The notes under the pieces are model-generated. The model worked only from the letters and a program-made list of their open reading frames with translations, had not been told where the DNA came from and ran no database searches. A stretch of 64,000 bases of DNA from positions 619,854-683,853 of the forward strand of contig JAJVIF010000002.1 of NCBI GenBank assembly GCA_022072165.1, read 5' to 3'. Source of the DNA: a bacterium. Lineage in GTDB: Bacteria; JAJVIF01. Positions 40,911 to 50,257 of the stretch are shown in pieces (positions within the stretch are counted from its first letter, which is position 1; each line of letters starts with the position of its first letter). The translations under genes and the position numbers were made by a program.

Positions 40911-42194
40911 ATGCGGCTGGTCCTGCTGGTCGGGGTCGGCCTGCTGACGATCGGTCTGGCGGGCTGCGGCGGCCAGAGCGATGCCGCACCCGCCGAGAAA
41001 GGTCCAGCGGCGGCGGAGTCGCTGCAGGTCCGGACCGTCGCGGTGGCGCGACAGGACCTGGCGCAGCGGATTGCGGTCACCGGGAGTCTGCAGGGGCAGA
41101 GCGATGTGCTGCTGCCGGCGCAGGGGACCGGGGTCATCGCCGCACGGCTGGTGCCCGAGGGGACGATGGTGCAGGCGGGGGACCTGCTCCTGCGTCAGGA
41201 CAGCGCGCTGCTGGGGCGTCAGCTCGCGGCGGCCCAGGCGGACCTGCGGTCGGCGGAGGCGCAGCTGGCGAAGGTCCGGAACGGCGCACGGTCGGAAGAG
41301 CGTCAGCTTTCCGCACAGGAAGTCGCGCGGGCTGAGGCGCAGTATGAAAAGGCGCGAGCCGATGCCGACCGGGCGCGGGGACTGTATGCGGAGGGCGTGA
41401 TCTCACAGAGCGAGCTGGAGAGCTGGCTCACGGCGGAGCGGGTGGCGCAGGCAGCGCTCCAGGCGGCCCAGGCGAGCCGTCAGCTGGTGGATACGGGAGC
41501 CCGGGCGGAGGACCTCGCGCTGGCCCAGGCGCAGCGCGACAGCGCAGCCGCCAGGGTGGGGCTCTATCAGACCCAGGTGGCGCAGTGCCAGGTCACGGCC
41601 CCCATCGCTGGCTGGCTGGTGGAATACCTGATTGATGTCGGGGAGATGGCGCATCCGGGGACGCCGGTGGCGCGTCTGACTGCGCTGGGGGACCTGGAGC
41701 TGCGGCTGTCGCTCCCCGACTCCCAGATCCTGGGACTGCATCAGGGCCTGACGGTGCCGGTGCAGCTGGCCGCGACGCCGGATGCTCCGCCGGTCACCGG
41801 GACCATCACGTATCTCGCCCCGGCGGCTGATGGCGCAACACGTCTGTTTGAACTCCGCCTGCGGATCCCGAATGCGGATCAGCGGCTGAAGGCGGGGCAG
41901 GTCGCGACCGCTTCGCTGCCGCTGGCCGAGTCGCCGAATGCGCTGGTGATCCCGGGCGCGGCGCTCCTGTCGCCGGGGTCCGACCCGCATGTGTATGTGG
42001 TCGCCCAGGGCGTGGCGAGTCGGCGGTCGGTGACTGTGGGGCTGATGACCGAGGGACTGGTGGAAATCCGCGCGGGGCTGCAGGCCGGTGAGCGGGTCAT
42101 TGTGGAGGGTCAGCTGATGGTGCGCGATGGCGCGCCGGTGCGTGATGACACGTCCTCCTCCACGACGCCGGATGCGGCGTCGGTTGCCGAGTAA
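40911..42194 (+). CDS. RND efflux periplasmic adaptor (membrane fusion protein)
   Basis: A 427-residue lipoprotein (lipobox IGLAGC). The order is that of HlyD/AcrA adaptors: lipoyl half GSLQGQSDVLLPAQGTGVIAA, a long coiled-coil hairpin (SEERQLSAQEVARAEAQYEKA...DRARGLYAEGVISQSELES), the second lipoyl half CQVTAPIAGWLV, then the beta-barrel and membrane-proximal parts. It links the RND pump to an outer-membrane channel. The start is the ATG in front of the lipobox; an in-frame GTG overlapping the MarR stop is an alternative. No TolC-like gene is in the window. Confidence 0.92.
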   Translation: MRLVLLVGVGLLTIGLAGCGGQSDAAPAEKGPAAAESLQVRTVAVARQDLAQRIAVTGSLQGQSDVLLPAQGTGVIAARLVPEGTMVQAGDLLLRQDSALLGRQLAAAQADLRSAEAQLAKVRNGARSEERQLSAQEVARAEAQYEKARADADRARGLYAEGVISQSELESWLTAERVAQAALQAAQASRQLVDTGARAEDLALAQAQRDSAAARVGLYQTQVAQCQVTAPIAGWLVEYLIDVGEMAHPGTPVARLTALGDLELRLSLPDSQILGLHQGLTVPVQLAATPDAPPVTGTITYLAPAADGATRLFELRLRIPNADQRLKAGQVATASLPLAESPNALVIPGAALLSPGSDPHVYVVAQGVASRRSVTVGLMTEGLVEIRAGLQAGERVIVEGQLMVRDGAPVRDDTSSSTTPDAASVAE

Positions 42195-42224
42195 CACTCT
42201 CTTCGTCGGTGGGTCAACGCGCTC

Positions 42225-45200
42225 ATGTTCCTCTCGAACATTTCTGTCAACCGGCCGGTCTTCGCGGCCATGCTCATGCTGATGCTGGTGGTGCTCGGGC
42301 TCTTTTCCGCCCGGTCGGTGCCGGTGGATCAGTTCCCGAACGTGGAATGGGGGGTCGTGAGTGTTTCGACGGTCTACCCGGGAGCCTCGCCGGAAACGGT
42401 GGAGCGCCAGGTGAGCCGTCCGGTGGAGGAGGCCCTGAACGCGATTCAGGGGGTGCGGACACTGACCTCCACCTCGTCGCCTGGCTTCTCGCAGGTGATC
42501 ACACAGTTCGAGCTGGAAGAGGATGCCGCGGCCCGGACCCAGGATGTCCGGGACAAGATTTCGCAACTGCGGGGGGCGCTCCCCCGGGACATCGAAGAGC
42601 CGGTGATCCAGTCCTTTGGGGAAGCAGATGAGCCGATTTTGTCGGTGGCGCTGTCGAGTACGAGCCTCGACTTCGTGCAGCTGACGGCGTTCGCGGAGGA
42701 AGTCCTGAAGCGCCGCCTGGAGTCGGCACCGGGGGTTGGGAATGTCCGGGTGCTGGGGGGCCAGGAGCGGGTGGTCCGGATCACCCTCGACCCGGCACGA
42801 CTGGCGGCGTATGGCCTCGGGGCGGACCAGGTGGCGTTCGCGATCCGGTCGTCGAATCTCGAGATTGGTGCCGGGATCGCGGACAACAGCGCGCTGGAGC
42901 GGGACCTGACGATCACGGGACGTCTGCGGACACCGGAGGACTTCGGCCAGATCATCGTGGGGCGTCCGGAGGGACAGCCGGTATTCCTGCAACAGGTCGC
43001 CACGATCGAGGAGGGGGGGAAGCGGCAGCGGAGTGCAGCGTTCCTCTCAGGGGTGCCGACGGTCTCGCTGGACATCCAGAAGGTCACCGGCGCAAACACG
43101 GTGGAGGTGGCAGAGGAGAGTCTGGCGCGCATCGAGAAACTGCGTCCGATGCTCCCGGCGGGGACCACGATTGAGGTGGTCCGGAACAATTCAGAAATCA
43201 TCCGCGATTCACTGCACGAGCTGCAGGAAGCCCTGTTGCTGGCGGCGTTGCTGACCATTTTCGTGGTCTATCTCTTCCTCGGGTCCTGGCGCTCGACCAT
43301 CATTACGGGTCTCACCCTCCCCATCGCGATTGTGTCGACGTTCATCATTTTCGATGTCCTGAACTTTACCTTCAATGTCATCTCCACCATGGGGCTGGTG
43401 ATTTCCATCGGGCTGCTGATCGACGATGCCATTGTGGTGCGGGAAAACATCGTGCGTCACCTGGCGATGGGGAAGAGTCCGATGGCGGCAGCGAAGGATG
43501 GGACAGCAGAAATCGGCCTGGCGGTGCTGGCGGCGACCCTGACGCTGGTGTCGGTGTTCGTGCCGGTGGCGTTCATGGGGGGGATTGTCGGGAAGTACTT
43601 CTACGAGTTCGGCCTCGTGGTGGCATTTGCGGTCCTGGTGTCGCTGCTGGTGTCGTTCACCCTCGACCCGATGCTCTCGAGCATCTGGCATGACCCGGCG
43701 ATTGAGCGGGAGGTCAAGCTGCTGCGTGGCGAACGGGTGGCGCGTCGTACGGGCTTTGGGGTGATCCTCGACTGGCTGCATCTGGCGGTGGATGCGCTCT
43801 CGCAGCGATACGAGAAGGCCATCGCGTGGTCCCTGCGCCATCCCTGGATCGTGGTGGGGATCGCGGTGCTGTCGCTGTTCGGCGCGTTCAGTCTGGTCCG
43901 CTTTGTGGGGGTGAGTTTTGTCCCGGAGATCGATGGCGGCGAGTTCATCGTGGATGTGGAAGCGCCGGAGTCCTCGAGTCTGGCGTACACGACCTCCAAG
44001 GTGATGGAGGTCGATGCCCTGCTGGCATCGATCCCCGAGGTGACCTATCGCTACGCCACCATCGGCGGGAGTTCAGTGGAGGGTCCATCGAAGGCGACGG
44101 TGTTCGTGAAGATGGTGCCGCTGTCCGAACGCAAGCGGGGTCATCGGGAAGTCATGACCGAGGTCCGGCCGCTGTTGTCGGAGGTCGCCGGAGTCCGGAC
44201 CGGTGTCCGGGTCCTCAGCGGCGGCGGACCGGGCGCGGACATCCAGGTGTCGATTGTCGGACCCAACAGCACCGATCTGGAAGCGGCATCGCAGCAAATC
44301 CAGGAAGTCCTGGCGACTGTCCCTGGCGCGGTAGATATCAGGACAAGCTACAAGGTCGCGCGGCGTTCGCTGGACATTGATATCGATCGTCAGCGGGCGG
44401 CGTGGTACAGCCTGGACATCGCGCAGACCGGCGGGCTGCTCCGGACCTTTCTCGGCGAGGACGCCATCACGCAGTGGGAGGATCCGAACGGCGAGGCCCA
44501 CGATGTCATCCTGACGCTGCCGGAATCGTGGCGGCAGTCGCCGGCACAACTGGCGCAATTGCCGCTGACCGGCGATGTCAATGGCCGGACCATCCTGATT
44601 CCGCTGGCCCAGGTGGCGACTGTCCAGGAGAGTCTGGGCGCGAGCCGGATCGAGCATCGCAATCTGCAGCGGGTGATCGCGGTAAGCGCGAATGTGGAGG
44701 GTCGGGACACCGGCGGGGCGAACCGGGAGTTCCAGCAAAAGATGGCGTCGTTGCGGCTGCCGGATTCGGTTTCGACCGAGGATTCCGGGGAGGGGCAGCA
44801 GATCGCGGAGACCGGGATGTATGCCATCCAGGCGCTGCTCCTGGCGATCATTTTCATCTACCTGATTCTGGCGAGCCAGTTCAACAGTGTGCTGCAACCC
44901 TTCGCGATCATGGCGTCGTTGCCGCTGTCGCTGATCGGGCTGATTCTGGGGCTCCTGCTGTTTGGGTCGACCCTCAACATCATGTCGATGATCGGGCTGA
45001 TCATGCTGATGGGGCTGGTGACGAAGAACGCGATTCTGCTGGTGGAGTTCGCGAATCAGGCCCGGGCGCGGGGGGTCGACCGGATGCGAGCGCTGGAGCT
45101 GGCGGGTCGCACGCGGTTGCGTCCGATCCTGATGACGACCTTCTCGACGCTGGCGGGGATGGCGCCCCTGGCATTCGTCCTGGGCTCCGCCTCGGAGTTC

Positions 45201-45407
45201 CGCGCCCCGATGGCGCAGGCCATCATGGGCGGGGTCGCGACTTCCACGCTCCTGACGCTGTTTGTGGTGCCGGTGGCCTACATCTTCTGGGACAACGCCG
45301 GGGCGTTTTTCCGGCGGCTCTTTAGGGTCCCTACGGCGGAGGACATTGCGGTGGAGGGGCAATACGGTGTCGGTCGCGGCACCCTGCTGGAGACGCCGGC
45401 GGAGTAG
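42225..45407 (+). CDS. RND multidrug efflux transporter (AcrB/HAE1 type)
   Basis: A 1,060-residue inner-membrane pump of typical size with twelve membrane helices and two large periplasmic loops. The N-terminus SNISVNRPVFAAMLMLMLVV is standard. TM4 carries the paired Asp of the proton relay (GLLIDDAIVVREN) and TM10 the conserved Lys (GLVTKNAILLVEFANQ). It follows its adaptor by 30 bases. The Asp-Asp plus Lys triad places it with the hydrophobe/drug exporters rather than with heavy-metal CzcA pumps. Drug specificity cannot be read from sequence. Confidence 0.95.
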   Translation: MFLSNISVNRPVFAAMLMLMLVVLGLFSARSVPVDQFPNVEWGVVSVSTVYPGASPETVERQVSRPVEEALNAIQGVRTLTSTSSPGFSQVITQFELEEDAAARTQDVRDKISQLRGALPRDIEEPVIQSFGEADEPILSVALSSTSLDFVQLTAFAEEVLKRRLESAPGVGNVRVLGGQERVVRITLDPARLAAYGLGADQVAFAIRSSNLEIGAGIADNSALERDLTITGRLRTPEDFGQIIVGRPEGQPVFLQQVATIEEGGKRQRSAAFLSGVPTVSLDIQKVTGANTVEVAEESLARIEKLRPMLPAGTTIEVVRNNSEIIRDSLHELQEALLLAALLTIFVVYLFLGSWRSTIITGLTLPIAIVSTFIIFDVLNFTFNVISTMGLVISIGLLIDDAIVVRENIVRHLAMGKSPMAAAKDGTAEIGLAVLAATLTLVSVFVPVAFMGGIVGKYFYEFGLVVAFAVLVSLLVSFTLDPMLSSIWHDPAIEREVKLLRGERVARRTGFGVILDWLHLAVDALSQRYEKAIAWSLRHPWIVVGIAVLSLFGAFSLVRFVGVSFVPEIDGGEFIVDVEAPESSSLAYTTSKVMEVDALLASIPEVTYRYATIGGSSVEGPSKATVFVKMVPLSERKRGHREVMTEVRPLLSEVAGVRTGVRVLSGGGPGADIQVSIVGPNSTDLEAASQQIQEVLATVPGAVDIRTSYKVARRSLDIDIDRQRAAWYSLDIAQTGGLLRTFLGEDAITQWEDPNGEAHDVILTLPESWRQSPAQLAQLPLTGDVNGRTILIPLAQVATVQESLGASRIEHRNLQRVIAVSANVEGRDTGGANREFQQKMASLRLPDSVSTEDSGEGQQIAETGMYAIQALLLAIIFIYLILASQFNSVLQPFAIMASLPLSLIGLILGLLLFGSTLNIMSMIGLIMLMGLVTKNAILLVEFANQARARGVDRMRALELAGRTRLRPILMTTFSTLAGMAPLAFVLGSASEFRAPMAQAIMGGVATSTLLTLFVVPVAYIFWDNAGAFFRRLFRVPTAEDIAVEGQYGVGRGTLLETPAE

Positions 45408-45619
45408 TCGGTCCGGGATGTCTGCTTAAGGCTGGAACTTCCCTGCGGGGCAGGGCGTCTAAGAGACCAACGCGCTGCCGGAATCTCGGGTGCGCGTCGT
45501 CGCAGTATTCCACCCGCCCCGTACAATGCACCCGGGGATTCGCCCATTGTCGGCGTGTCTGTCAGCGGTTCCCGGCAGACCCCGACCCATCCTCAGTCTG
45601 GCTTCAGAGGAGCAACACC

Positions 45620-48600
45620 ATGGGGTTTGAACCACGCGAGCGGATGCGGTCGTCGCAGGCCGCACTGATTTACAAAGGCATCGATGAGATGCAGGGTGGC
45701 GAAGCGACCCTCAAGATTTTCAAGGACCCCTATGGCAGCGACAAGGCGTTCGCCCATGCCATTGATCAGATTGCGACGCCCCTGAAGTACATCCATAACG
45801 AGCACATTGTCCGGGTGCTGGAGATCGGGATGAAGTCGGACCGTCTGGCGGTCGCGACCGAGATCATGCCCCTGAGTCTGGGGGATGTCCTCCATGCCAA
45901 GGAGCCGCTGGAGCTGCAGCGAGCGCTGGGGGTCATGCTGAAAGTGCTCGATGGCCTGGAGGCTGGCTATGCCGAAGGGCTGCCGCAGCATCTGGACCTG
46001 AAGCCCAACAACATTCTGGTGGACCAGACCCTTGAGCAGGTGAAAGTCGGCGACTGGTATCTCGCATCCGGGATGGCAGCGGTGAGCGGCGATCTGAGGA
46101 AGAGCTGGGAGGATCCGCGGTATCTTGCGCCGGAGCAGATTCACGGCATCGGGGAGGTCTCGGAAGCGACCGACCTCTACCAGTGCGGCCTGTTGCTCTA
46201 TCACGTCCTGACCGGTTTCCCGCTGTTCCAGCATTCTGATGAAGAACAGATTCGCTATCAGCAGGTCTACACCGACCCGCAAAAGCTGATCGACTACTAC
46301 ACCCAGATTCCGCAGGTCGTGCGGGAGATTCTGCTCACCGCCCTCGCGAAGGATCCCGGGAAGCGCTTTCAGTCGGTGACACAGATGCGGGAAGCACTGG
46401 CCTATGCACTGGCGGCGTCATCGTTCAAGAAGGTCCTGCCGGCCGACTCACTGGTGGGGCAGATCATTGGAGATCGCTGGCAGCTGGTGGAAGAGCTGGG
46501 ACCCGGTCCCTTCGCCCGGACCTACAAAGGCCTGGAAGTCGGTCGGGACACGCCAGTCACAGTCAAAGTCTGGGACAAGGGGATCTCGGCGGAGGAAGGC
46601 TTTGTCCGGGCGATCAACAAGGACCTCTATTCCCAGACCACCCTGCAGCATCCTCACATCCCGGGGCTCAATGGGTCGGGCTGGCATCAGAGTCAGTTTT
46701 ATACGGTGAAACCATTTTTGCCCCTGAGCCTGCGCGAGGTTCTGACCCAGGAAGGACGGCTGGCACCGGAGCAGGCCCTCCGGGTGGTCCGGAAGGTCCT
46801 GGGCATCCTCGAGTACCTGGTCCGCAAGGGGGGCTTCACGGCGCATCAGCAACTCGCGCCGGAGCATATTCTGGTCCATGCCTCGGGGGATGATTTCTGG
46901 CTGACCGACTTCCGGCTGGAAGAGACCTCCCGCTTTATCCGGGAGCGCTACGGCTTGCCACTGTCGACCTGGCGGTCGATGGCACCGGAGCTCTGGCAGG
47001 ACGAAGTGTCGGCGATTGGGCCGGCGACGGACATCTATAGCCTCGGGTGTCTGCTGTTCGAACTGACGACTGGTGAGCCGCTATTCCCTGGCGAGGATGT
47101 GAAAGCGGTCGAGCAGTTGCATCTGACGGGAGATCCGCGACAGGCCATCGATGGCCATCAGGAAATCCCCCTCGTCTTCCACGACCTGCTGACCAAAATG
47201 CTGGCGCGGGACCCCCGGGAGCGCTACCAGACCTACCAGGAGTTGCTGGATCACATCGTGAGCCTGGTGGGCGAGAGCGAACGTGGCACCGGCCTGCAGC
47301 TCATCGATGCCGGCTCGACCGTCAAGGGCAAGTTCCTCCTCGAAGAGCGGCTCCCGCTCTACGATGACCCCCGGGGTGCTACGACCTATACCGGGGTCCA
47401 CAATCAGACCGAGACGCCGGTCATGCTCTGGTTTTACAAGCGCACCCGGACCACCGAACTGGAAAAGCGCTTTCAGAAGGTGATGGAAGAGGCGCAGACC
47501 TGCGACCACCCCAGCATCCTGCGGGTGCTCGACTTCGGCCACGACAAGGGGGCGTTCTTCTATGTCTCCGAGTTGCGCGCCACGACCCTTGCCACGCATC
47601 TCGAAGCGCACGGTCCTTTCTTCGTGGACCTCGCCTGCGAGCTCGCGAAACAGATCGCCGCGGCCTGCCAGGTCCTGGAGCAGCGCGGACGGGACTGCCA
47701 CGGTTCCCTGTCGCCCCGCTTTTTGATGCTCCAGGAAAAGCCCGAGTTGCGGGTGAAGCTGGCGGGTCTCGAATGGCGGACCCTGAGCACCGGCGGGACC
47801 GACCAGAACGAAGCCGCCTATCTCGCGCCGGAACAGATTACGGGTCTGGGGAAAATCGGCCCCGCGGTGGATCAGTACGCTCTCGGCCATCTCCTGGTGA
47901 CCCTCTGCACCGGGACGCCGCTCCTGAGTGGCGAGGCGGCGACCATTCATCAGCAACATGTGTTCGGCGATCTCGCGGGTCAACTGGCGACCCGGGAAGA
48001 GATCCCGGCGGGCCTGCGGCGCATTATCAGCAAGCTCATCGAACGTGATGCCACGGCCCGGTACTCCGACTGGCCCGAGTTCCTCGATGATCTTGATGAC
48101 TTCCTCGCGGCATACACGGGCGCTGACACGCCGGCTGAAGCGCTGAACTTCCTGGTCGGATCGGAGACCTATCAGACTCTCATTGGACGGGAAGAGGACC
48201 GGGCGACCTATGTCATGCGGATGCCCAACTCCTCCACCGGAATCCGGGGCATCTTCGCACTGGCGCAGGGAGTCGGCGATCCGGCGGATGCACTGGTGGC
48301 GCAGAACAAGGTCGTGGAAGAGCTGGAACGGACCTTCAGCCCATCGCGACTGCAGCAGCTCGACTTCATCGATAACCCCATGACCCTTATCGAGGAGGGA
48401 ATCACCCGCTGCAACGGCGTGGTGAATCAGGAAGCGTTCCGGCTGAACCGCATCGGCAAGCTGGGCGCGGAACTGCTGCTGGGGATGGTGACCCGGGACC
48501 GGCTCTATCTCGGACGGGTCGGGGGGGCGTTTGCCTATGTCTTCCGGGCGCAGTCGATCCGGTCGTTCCTGCGGAAGCCTGTGGAGCAGAAAATCCTCGG

Positions 48601-49447
48601 ACGGGAGATGAGCATCAAGTTCGATTCCACCGAGCGGCACCTGCGTCCGGGCGACACCCTGGTCCTGGGGACCGGCAATCTCTCCCGGATGCTGGCGGAC
48701 ATCGAGATGCGGAACATCGCGGTCTCGACGGTGGATTCGCAGGAAGCGGCGGAGCGGATTGTCAGCCTCGCCTCTTCCCGGGCCAAGGGCCAGCCGCAGT
48801 ATCAGGTGGGTATCGCAGTGCTGGTCGCGCAGTTCGGCGATGTCACCGCCGAGCATGTCTTCCGGGCACGACGGGGATTCCAGTCGGGTCCGGTGATTCA
48901 TGTCTACAGCAACCGGGCGCAGTCGTTCCTGCAGGAAGGGAATCTGGAAGCGGCGGAGGCGGAGTTGCGGAAGGCGGCGGAAATCGCGCCGGAAAACTTC
49001 ACGGTCAACTTCAAGCTCGCCCAGATTCTGCTCCGCAAGGGGCAGGCGGATCAGGCCTGGGACTTCTGCCAGCGCGCCCTACAGCTGATGCCGAACTTCG
49101 TGGAAGGCCACATCCTCCTGGGAGACATCCACTACTTCCGGCATCGACGTCGCGAGGCCCTGGACGAGTACATGTATGCGGTCCATCAGGGCGGGACCAA
49201 TCCCCATTCCTGGATGGCGCTGGGGCGGTACTACTACCAGGAAGCGCTGTATGGCGATGCCGCCGGGGCGTTCGCCAAGGCGGTGAGCCTGGAGCCGGGC
49301 AACGACGAGGCGAAGGCGCAGCTGGACCTGGCCGAAAAGCGCAAACGGAGTCTGGGCGGGATGCTCTCAGAGCAGGGAGCGAAGACCCGACAACAGCTGT
49401 TGCAGCCGTTTAATCGTCCTGCGCCGAAGAAGAAGCCCCGACGTTAG
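45620..49447 (+). CDS. three kinase-fold domains + PP2C-like domain + TPRs (novel architecture)
   Basis: A 1,275-residue soluble protein. Kinase fold 1 (about 1-275) keeps Lys in ATLKIF, HLDLKPNN (Asp near 125) and GDWY (Asp 144), but lacks a Gly-rich loop. Fold 2 (286-560) keeps the Lys in VTVKVW and TDFR (Asp430) but has HQQLAPEH (409) in place of the catalytic loop. Fold 3 (571-835) has Trp for the Lys, CHGSLSPRF (693) for the catalytic loop and LAGLEW for DFG, so it is dead. Residues 855-1090 look like PP2C/SpoIIE phosphatases, with every expected metal Asp replaced. Four TPRs (about 1097-1240) and a basic tail end it. Ribosome site GAGGAG; TACAAT near 45519. The 3' end overlaps a convergent gene. 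Confidence 0.88.
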   Translation: MGFEPRERMRSSQAALIYKGIDEMQGGEATLKIFKDPYGSDKAFAHAIDQIATPLKYIHNEHIVRVLEIGMKSDRLAVATEIMPLSLGDVLHAKEPLELQRALGVMLKVLDGLEAGYAEGLPQHLDLKPNNILVDQTLEQVKVGDWYLASGMAAVSGDLRKSWEDPRYLAPEQIHGIGEVSEATDLYQCGLLLYHVLTGFPLFQHSDEEQIRYQQVYTDPQKLIDYYTQIPQVVREILLTALAKDPGKRFQSVTQMREALAYALAASSFKKVLPADSLVGQIIGDRWQLVEELGPGPFARTYKGLEVGRDTPVTVKVWDKGISAEEGFVRAINKDLYSQTTLQHPHIPGLNGSGWHQSQFYTVKPFLPLSLREVLTQEGRLAPEQALRVVRKVLGILEYLVRKGGFTAHQQLAPEHILVHASGDDFWLTDFRLEETSRFIRERYGLPLSTWRSMAPELWQDEVSAIGPATDIYSLGCLLFELTTGEPLFPGEDVKAVEQLHLTGDPRQAIDGHQEIPLVFHDLLTKMLARDPRERYQTYQELLDHIVSLVGESERGTGLQLIDAGSTVKGKFLLEERLPLYDDPRGATTYTGVHNQTETPVMLWFYKRTRTTELEKRFQKVMEEAQTCDHPSILRVLDFGHDKGAFFYVSELRATTLATHLEAHGPFFVDLACELAKQIAAACQVLEQRGRDCHGSLSPRFLMLQEKPELRVKLAGLEWRTLSTGGTDQNEAAYLAPEQITGLGKIGPAVDQYALGHLLVTLCTGTPLLSGEAATIHQQHVFGDLAGQLATREEIPAGLRRIISKLIERDATARYSDWPEFLDDLDDFLAAYTGADTPAEALNFLVGSETYQTLIGREEDRATYVMRMPNSSTGIRGIFALAQGVGDPADALVAQNKVVEELERTFSPSRLQQLDFIDNPMTLIEEGITRCNGVVNQEAFRLNRIGKLGAELLLGMVTRDRLYLGRVGGAFAYVFRAQSIRSFLRKPVEQKILGREMSIKFDSTERHLRPGDTLVLGTGNLSRMLADIEMRNIAVSTVDSQEAAERIVSLASSRAKGQPQYQVGIAVLVAQFGDVTAEHVFRARRGFQSGPVIHVYSNRAQSFLQEGNLEAAEAELRKAAEIAPENFTVNFKLAQILLRKGQADQAWDFCQRALQLMPNFVEGHILLGDIHYFRHRRREALDEYMYAVHQGGTNPHSWMALGRYYYQEALYGDAAGAFAKAVSLEPGNDEAKAQLDLAEKRKRSLGGMLSEQGAKTRQQLLQPFNRPAPKKKPRR

Positions 49448-50186
49448 GAATGGTCGCCGCGACAGGCTGGTGCGACCCCAGATGCGGCAGGTCATGCAGG
49501 ATCCGCCCGGGATCACGCGGGGCGATGTCGAGCCCCAGCAGCCGGGCGAGGGTGGGGCGTGTCCCCTCGGTCCGGATGTAGCAACGTGCCGAGACCAGCA
49601 ACAGCATCACGAAAGCGGCGAGAGCGACCAGTCGCTCCGCGCCTGGAGTCCAGTCCGGGATCACCATCGGTCGCTGGTCCGGTGCCGCTGAGTACCCCCA
49701 GGCATCGATGATGACCGCCACCAGCGCGCCATAGCCGAAGCGTCCGCCAGCGGTCCAGATCAGGTAGAGCCAGGGGGCGAGGGCCAGGGTCCAGCCGAGC
49801 CAGAGTTGTCCCACCGGACGTCCTGCGTCATGTTCTGCTGGTGTTGCAGCGGCGCGAGGCAGGAGGCGGTACCCGACCGCGCTGATGACCACCAGCAACA
49901 CCAGAAATCGGATGACAAACTGCCGCGCCCAGGGGGAGGTCAGCAGGGATGCGTTTAGTGCTCCCCCCCCCCAGGTGGATTCCCGCAAGACCATGCTGTG
50001 CAAGCCGGGGCCGTAGGCTAAATCGAACATGCCCATGTGCTGGGATGCGAGGAAGGTCCCGTCGGAAGATGGTGGCGATCCGGCAGTGAGTTGCACCAGC
50101 GACGGGAAGCCGAACCAGAGCCCCAGGCAGACCAGCAGGACCCGCCACCAGACCAGGGTATGCACCGGGGGATCGACACGCGTCAC
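49410..50186 (-). CDS. integral membrane protein of unknown function
   Basis: A 258-residue protein with four predicted membrane helices (WWRVLLVCLGLWFGF, IRFLVLLVVISAVGY, LWLGWTLALAPWLYLIWTA, RLVALAAFVMLLLVS). A long loop containing the motif STWGGG lies between the first two, probably on the outside. No family was recognised. It starts with GTG 7 nt after a TATCCT box. The 3' end overlaps the last 38 bases of the triple-kinase-fold gene. Confidence 0.7.
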   Translation of the reverse strand: MTRVDPPVHTLVWWRVLLVCLGLWFGFPSLVQLTAGSPPSSDGTFLASQHMGMFDLAYGPGLHSMVLRESTWGGGALNASLLTSPWARQFVIRFLVLLVVISAVGYRLLPRAAATPAEHDAGRPVGQLWLGWTLALAPWLYLIWTAGGRFGYGALVAVIIDAWGYSAAPDQRPMVIPDWTPGAERLVALAAFVMLLLVSARCYIRTEGTRPTLARLLGLDIAPRDPGRILHDLPHLGSHQPVAATIPNVGASSSAQDD

Positions 50187-50193
50187 GCTCCAC

Positions 50194-50199
50194 AGGATA
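50194..50199 (-). promoter_or_regulatory. -10 box of a predicted leaderless promoter for the 49410-50186 gene
   Basis: On the minus strand TATCCT is followed by 7 nt and GTG. Confidence 0.45.
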
Positions 50200-50215
50200 C
50201 CCGGCTTCCGTTCCC

Positions 50216-50221
50216 TATAAT
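50216..50221 (+). promoter_or_regulatory. -10 box of the ABC-lpxB operon promoter
   Basis: A perfect TATAAT about 37 nt before the GTG start of the ABC ATPase gene. No obvious -35 hexamer is seen. Confidence 0.6.
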
Positions 50222-50257
50222 CGACAGCAGCCGGCAGCAGTCCGGCGGGAGGAACCG

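Noticed and set aside
41403-42992. Minus-strand frame of 529 codons rich in Arg, His and Gln over the adaptor and pump genes
   Set aside because: Composition is an artefact of high GC, and both plus-strand proteins are recognisable.
42225-45407. Heavy-metal RND pump (CzcA type)
   Set aside because: TM4 has the LIDDAIVVREN pair typical of drug exporters, and no metal-related genes adjoin.
47081-48901. Minus-strand frame of 606 codons within the 45620-49447 gene
   Set aside because: It is a complement shadow of a gene with clear kinase and PP2C-like motifs; no domain is visible in it.
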